A stretch of DNA of 27,075 bases from Chitinophagaceae bacterium UBA7600. GTDB taxonomy: Bacteria > Bacteroidota > Bacteroidia > Chitinophagales > Chitinophagaceae. This document shows, piece by piece, positions 23,550-27,075 of the stretch (positions within the stretch are counted from its first letter, which is position 1; each line of letters starts with the position of its first letter). The position numbers were made by a program, and so were the translations under genes. The stretch is from assembly GCA_002478885.1 (NCBI GenBank), contig DLKC01000021.1:1-27075 (forward strand). Direction: 5' to 3'. The notes below the pieces were generated by a model, which did not search any database, was not told the origin of the DNA, and saw nothing but the letters and a program-made list of their open reading frames with translations.

Positions 23550-26500
23550 ATGAAAACAACAATTTTACGCACCAACGCCAGTACCGGCAACCCTAAGCCG
23601 GCATCCAGGCTTTTGTCGTTTGCAAAAATGATCAGCCTGCTGCTAGTCATTTTTGCTGTTTGTTCAACCACCGTAAGCGCCCAATCGCTGCAAAAACCTG
23701 ACCAGGGACTTGACAGCAAGGTTAAGCAAACGTTGAAAAAGAATGCAGAAACACTGCGGTTCATGGAGAACAAAGGGCAGATCGCCGACAAAAACATCCT
23801 TTACTATTTTGAAGGAAAAAATGGCGCTGCCTATATCGAGCGTAACAAAATTCATTTTGTTGCCAACGACAACGAAAAGAGCCCTGTGAAGAAAGTTAAC
23901 GGGAAGGCCGACACTTATGTAAAAGGCACACACACGTTTACACTAAACCTGGATGGGGCAAACAGCAATGCTGCTTTGCAGTTGGGCGAATCTTTTGCCA
24001 CCAAATACAATTACTTCCTGGGACGGACCGCGAAAGATGGTGTTACCGGAATCAAAGCTGCCAAAGATCTTACGATCCGTGAGGTTTACCCGGGAATAGA
24101 CCTTCGCTTATACAGTTCTGCAGAAGGCACACTGGAATTTGACTGGCTCATGAAACCGGGTGCGGATTATTCCAAAGTAAAATTGAATTTCACAGGACAG
24201 GATAAATTGACTGTTGATCAGAAAGGAAACCTTAAAGTAGGTTTACGTTTTGCAGACGTGAAATTCAATATTCCTGAGTCATACCAGGTTAGTGCTTCGG
24301 GCAAGATTCCCGTCAAATTTTCGTTTACCGAGCCGGAGGAAAATACTATTGCATTCGCGACCAATTCGAGAGTTGACCCGAGATTAGCACTGGTGATCGA
24401 TCCTGTGTTAAGCTGGGGAACTTTTATGGATGCGAACAACAGTAATTTTGACGACTACCTTTTTGCTATACAGGTCGACCCTGTTGATGGTATGGTTTAT
24501 TGTGCAGGAAATACCCAACGACCTATCCCTACAAATGCAGCGCCTTATGATGCCGATGGTTATCTGAATACCGTAAGCGGGCTTTCAGGAGGCACCGGGC
24601 AATCAAGTAAGCCCAGCGTAGCCGTTGTTTACCGGATTAACAGCACGGGTACCGACCTTGTTGACCTCACCCTTTATGGTCCATCTACTGTTTCAGGTAC
24701 GAACCAGGTGCAGGCATATGCATTGAGCCTGTCTGCGAACAGAGTCTTTATCGGGGGAACGACCAATGTATCGATCCCAACAGCAGGTACACCCTTTGAC
24801 AACGGCCTCAGTGGAACGAGTGATGGATATGTAGCTGTTTTTTCAAGGGACCTTGGAACATTGACTTATGCTACCTACCTGGGAGGGTCAGGAGACGACA
24901 GCCGTGGGGTTACTTCTATCAGGGCCATCGATGACAATTCTTTTGTAGTGGGCGCGACAGTCGCTGCCGCACTTCCCACCAGTTCACCCAATTATATTTC
25001 AGGCGCTGCGCAGTCCGGTTTTGTCGGAACCGGCAGTAATATGTATATAGCCAAGTTTACCAGCCTCAATGCGCTATCCTGGGGAACTTATGTTGGCGGT
25101 TCGGGAACTACAACTTTCAACGATCTCGAAATCTTAAACGATAACAGAATCGCCTTTTGTGGTTATGGCACCGGGCAATTTAGTGGAACTGCGGGGGTGC
25201 CAGGTGAAGTTAACAGCGCTGCGGCACGTTCGACTTCAACTGATGAAGATGGTATCATAGGCGTTCTAAACAGTAATGGCTCTGCATTTAATTATTTAGA
25301 TGAGATAGGTGGATCTGCAAATGACCGCATCAATGATGTTGAAATTGTAGGAAACACACTTTACTGGACGGGTGCTGCAGGAAACGGCTTCCCGATTTCG
25401 GGTGGAAAGTATACAAGTTATTCGGGAGGAACCAGTGACGCGATCGTAGGAAAAGTAGATGCAGGGGGCAGTACAGGTTATGTATCGACTTATTACGGCA
25501 CAAGCGGAACAGATCTTGGTAACGGTATAAGACTTGTAACCCAATCCAGTTGCGACGGGAGTACATCCTCCACATTTCTTTTGGTATTCGGAACTGTTGG
25601 AGCATCCGGCCTGCCTACTCAAAACATTAACAACGAAAGTTTCTTTAATTCCAACTTTACCGCAGGTGGCAACACTGGTCTTGATATGTTCTTTGCCGGT
25701 TTCACCAGCGACCTGGGCACTTTGAAATACGGGACTTATATGGGTGGCAACGCGGATGACTACCTTGGTGCCACAGGCGATCCAAGGGGCGCGAATCACC
25801 TATGGGTGCAAGGGGCCAATGTATTCCTTGGTACAACAACACATAGTGCAAGCCATACGCCAACACTTGTTTCAGGAGGTTTTGACATTGGCAAGTCCAA
25901 TACCACTAACGATACACATATTATCCTGGGCATTCAATTTGCGTCGATCCTGTTAAGTGACTATGGTGATGCACCTGTGAGTTATGGTGTACCTGCACAT
26001 ATCCTTGACAACTGTAGCAAATTACGTATCGGTGCTTTGATAGATGGAGAAGCATCGGCAGCCAATTCAGTGGGTGCCGACGGAGATAATTTAAACGGAC
26101 TTAATGATGAAGACGGTATCAGTACACTTCCATTGCTGAATGGCGGTACCGGCAGTTACAGCGTTGTTGTAAACAATATCTTAAATAATTACGGCAGTGC
26201 TGCCAATCTTTACGGATGGATCGATTTTAATGGCGATGGCCAATTCCAAAGTAGTGAATTTGCTTCCACGACCGTGGCCAACGGATTCAGCGGTAGCAAG
26301 ACCCTCACGTGGACCGGTGTTACGGTTAGCGGAGATGCTTCCAAACATTACCTGAGGATTCGTTTAACCACCGACAATCTCTCAGATAATGCCGGTACTA
26401 CTTCATTGGACGAACGCTCTACCACACAGGCTGCAAACGGCGAGGTAGAAGATTACCGTTGCCAGGAATTTACCTGCCCGACAGCTCAAACTGAATTGCC

Positions 26501-27075
26501 TTGTCAAACCCAGTCAGCAATTGATACCAAATATGCTGCATGGTTGGCAACGGTAAGAGCAGGCGGCGGCTGTAGTGATGGTGTAACCAACAATGCGCCC
26601 GCAAACGCGCCAAAAGTTGGCATCGGTGGGACCGTGACTGTTAAATTCACTTATACGAGCAGTTGCGGAACGTTATCTTCCGAATGCACATCCACATTCA
26701 CCGTGCAGGCAGCATCGAATATTCAGTTATCCTCTTCCATTACCACCCCAATCGCCTGTAATGGCGGGGGAAATGCAACTGTTCTTATCTCCGCTACGGG
26801 TGGCTCAACACCGTATACAGGAACCGGAAGTTTTTCACAAGCCCCGGGCACACATACATATGTTGTGAGCGATAAAAATGGCTGCGGCAATTCCATTGAT
26901 GTAACGGTTACACAGCCCGATCCGATCAGCTTTACAGCGACACCGGTTCAGCCTAGCTGCTTTGGTGATAAAGGTTCTGTAACGCTCAGCACTCCGACAG
27001 GTGGTACTGGTGGTATTACATTTGATGGTACTGCGACAAGCAATCTTGCACCTGGCGATTACACTTATACTGCTA
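23550..27075 (+). CDS. Giant secreted surface protein (SBBP/GEVED/SprB modules), 5' part
   Basis: Open from the ATG at 23550 to the window end, 1175 codons with no stop. A long signal sequence ends near TTVSAQ (residues 41-45). Residues about 65-280 contain FMENKGQIAD and the EVYPGIDLRLYSSAEGTLEF stretch typical of the domain that opens SBBP proteins. Residues about 285-790 are beta-propeller-like repeats (YLGGSGDDSRG, YVGGSGTT, YMGGNADDYLG). Residues about 800-970 form a GEVED domain, starting near LLSDYGDAPVSYG and ending GEVEDYRC. Next is an Ig-like segment (YAAWLATVRAGGGC). From about 1055 SprB-type repeats begin (TPIACNGGGNATVLISATGG, then VQPSCFGDKGSVTLSTPTGG). Such proteins are T9SS cargo involved in adhesion or gliding; the expected C-terminal sorting domain would be beyond the window. 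Confidence 0.88.
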   Translation, partial: MKTTILRTNASTGNPKPASRLLSFAKMISLLLVIFAVCSTTVSAQSLQKPDQGLDSKVKQTLKKNAETLRFMENKGQIADKNILYYFEGKNGAAYIERNKIHFVANDNEKSPVKKVNGKADTYVKGTHTFTLNLDGANSNAALQLGESFATKYNYFLGRTAKDGVTGIKAAKDLTIREVYPGIDLRLYSSAEGTLEFDWLMKPGADYSKVKLNFTGQDKLTVDQKGNLKVGLRFADVKFNIPESYQVSASGKIPVKFSFTEPEENTIAFATNSRVDPRLALVIDPVLSWGTFMDANNSNFDDYLFAIQVDPVDGMVYCAGNTQRPIPTNAAPYDADGYLNTVSGLSGGTGQSSKPSVAVVYRINSTGTDLVDLTLYGPSTVSGTNQVQAYALSLSANRVFIGGTTNVSIPTAGTPFDNGLSGTSDGYVAVFSRDLGTLTYATYLGGSGDDSRGVTSIRAIDDNSFVVGATVAAALPTSSPNYISGAAQSGFVGTGSNMYIAKFTSLNALSWGTYVGGSGTTTFNDLEILNDNRIAFCGYGTGQFSGTAGVPGEVNSAAARSTSTDEDGIIGVLNSNGSAFNYLDEIGGSANDRINDVEIVGNTLYWTGAAGNGFPISGGKYTSYSGGTSDAIVGKVDAGGSTGYVSTYYGTSGTDLGNGIRLVTQSSCDGSTSSTFLLVFGTVGASGLPTQNINNESFFNSNFTAGGNTGLDMFFAGFTSDLGTLKYGTYMGGNADDYLGATGDPRGANHLWVQGANVFLGTTTHSASHTPTLVSGGFDIGKSNTTNDTHIILGIQFASILLSDYGDAPVSYGVPAHILDNCSKLRIGALIDGEASAANSVGADGDNLNGLNDEDGISTLPLLNGGTGSYSVVVNNILNNYGSAANLYGWIDFNGDGQFQSSEFASTTVANGFSGSKTLTWTGVTVSGDASKHYLRIRLTTDNLSDNAGTTSLDERSTTQAANGEVEDYRCQEFTCPTAQTELPCQTQSAIDTKYAAWLATVRAGGGCSDGVTNNAPANAPKVGIGGTVTVKFTYTSSCGTLSSECTSTFTVQAASNIQLSSSITTPIACNGGGNATVLISATGGSTPYTGTGSFSQAPGTHTYVVSDKNGCGNSIDVTVTQPDPISFTATPVQPSCFGDKGSVTLSTPTGGTGGITFDGTATSNLAPGDYTYTA

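Noticed and set aside
25296..25799. 167-codon minus-strand open frame within the giant surface-protein gene
   Set aside because: Antisense to a clearly coding frame with recognisable repeats; Cys/Thr-rich translation is a shadow.
1..27075. CRISPR array, prophage, defence island or secondary-metabolite cluster
   Set aside because: The eight repeats are kilobases apart without regular spacers, and no nuclease, integrase, transposase, structural phage or biosynthetic cluster genes are present.

Overview
The window looks like a chromosomal segment of a Bacteroidota member, most likely a Chitinophagaceae-type organism. The evidence is TAnnTTTG/TAnnTTCG -7 promoter boxes, the lack of clear Shine-Dalgarno sequences, a type IX secretion (T9SS) C-terminal sorting domain, SprB/GEVED/SBBP-type surface-protein modules and Bacteroidota-style Asp-box repeat proteins. 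Family placement is inference. No phage, insertion sequence, CRISPR array, rRNA or tRNA was recognised.

Layout. 193-3354 (+): secreted Asp-box (VPS10/sortilin-like) beta-propeller protein. 3630-4577 (+): zinc-type cation diffusion facilitator. 4716-7249 (-): glycolytic pair pfkA-pyk. 7250-8087: long gap. 8088-9758 (+): exported esterase/lipase with a T9SS sorting domain. 9937-11208 (+): membrane AGMO-like fatty acid hydroxylase. 11357-11683 (-): tiny Lys-rich exported protein. 11930-14162 (+): rimO plus an arginine deiminase/DDAH-fold hydrolase. 14125-16032 (-): MsbA-like ABC exporter whose 3' end overlaps the preceding convergent gene by 38 bp. 16464-17837 (+): M20 dipeptidase. 17982-18773 (+): plant-arginase-like ureohydrolase. 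18777-19952 (-): unrecognised exported protein carrying a DxDDT motif. 20349-21503 (-): short-chain-type acyl-CoA dehydrogenase. 21733-22731 (+): fabH. 23550 to the window end (+): 5' part of a giant secreted surface protein.

How the genes relate. Most are housekeeping or general metabolism: glycolysis, fatty-acid synthesis and oxidation, ribosomal protein modification, arginine and peptide turnover, metal efflux. They are interleaved with four or five exported proteins typical of the phylum. The only clear operons are pfkA-pyk and rimO-DDAH-like.

The most unusual signal is not a gene. A dispersed intergenic element with an invariant core GTTGCGTCGCAC (one copy differs by one base) occurs eight times, in both orientations and never inside a called gene. 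In several copies a short hairpin lies just before the core. A degenerate ninth copy lies at 4596-4642 and a half-copy at about 16324-16333. Other points of note are a pyruvate kinase with the residue signature of K+-independent enzymes, the DxDDT motif in the exported protein, an 11-bp tandem repeat, and palindromes over two promoters.
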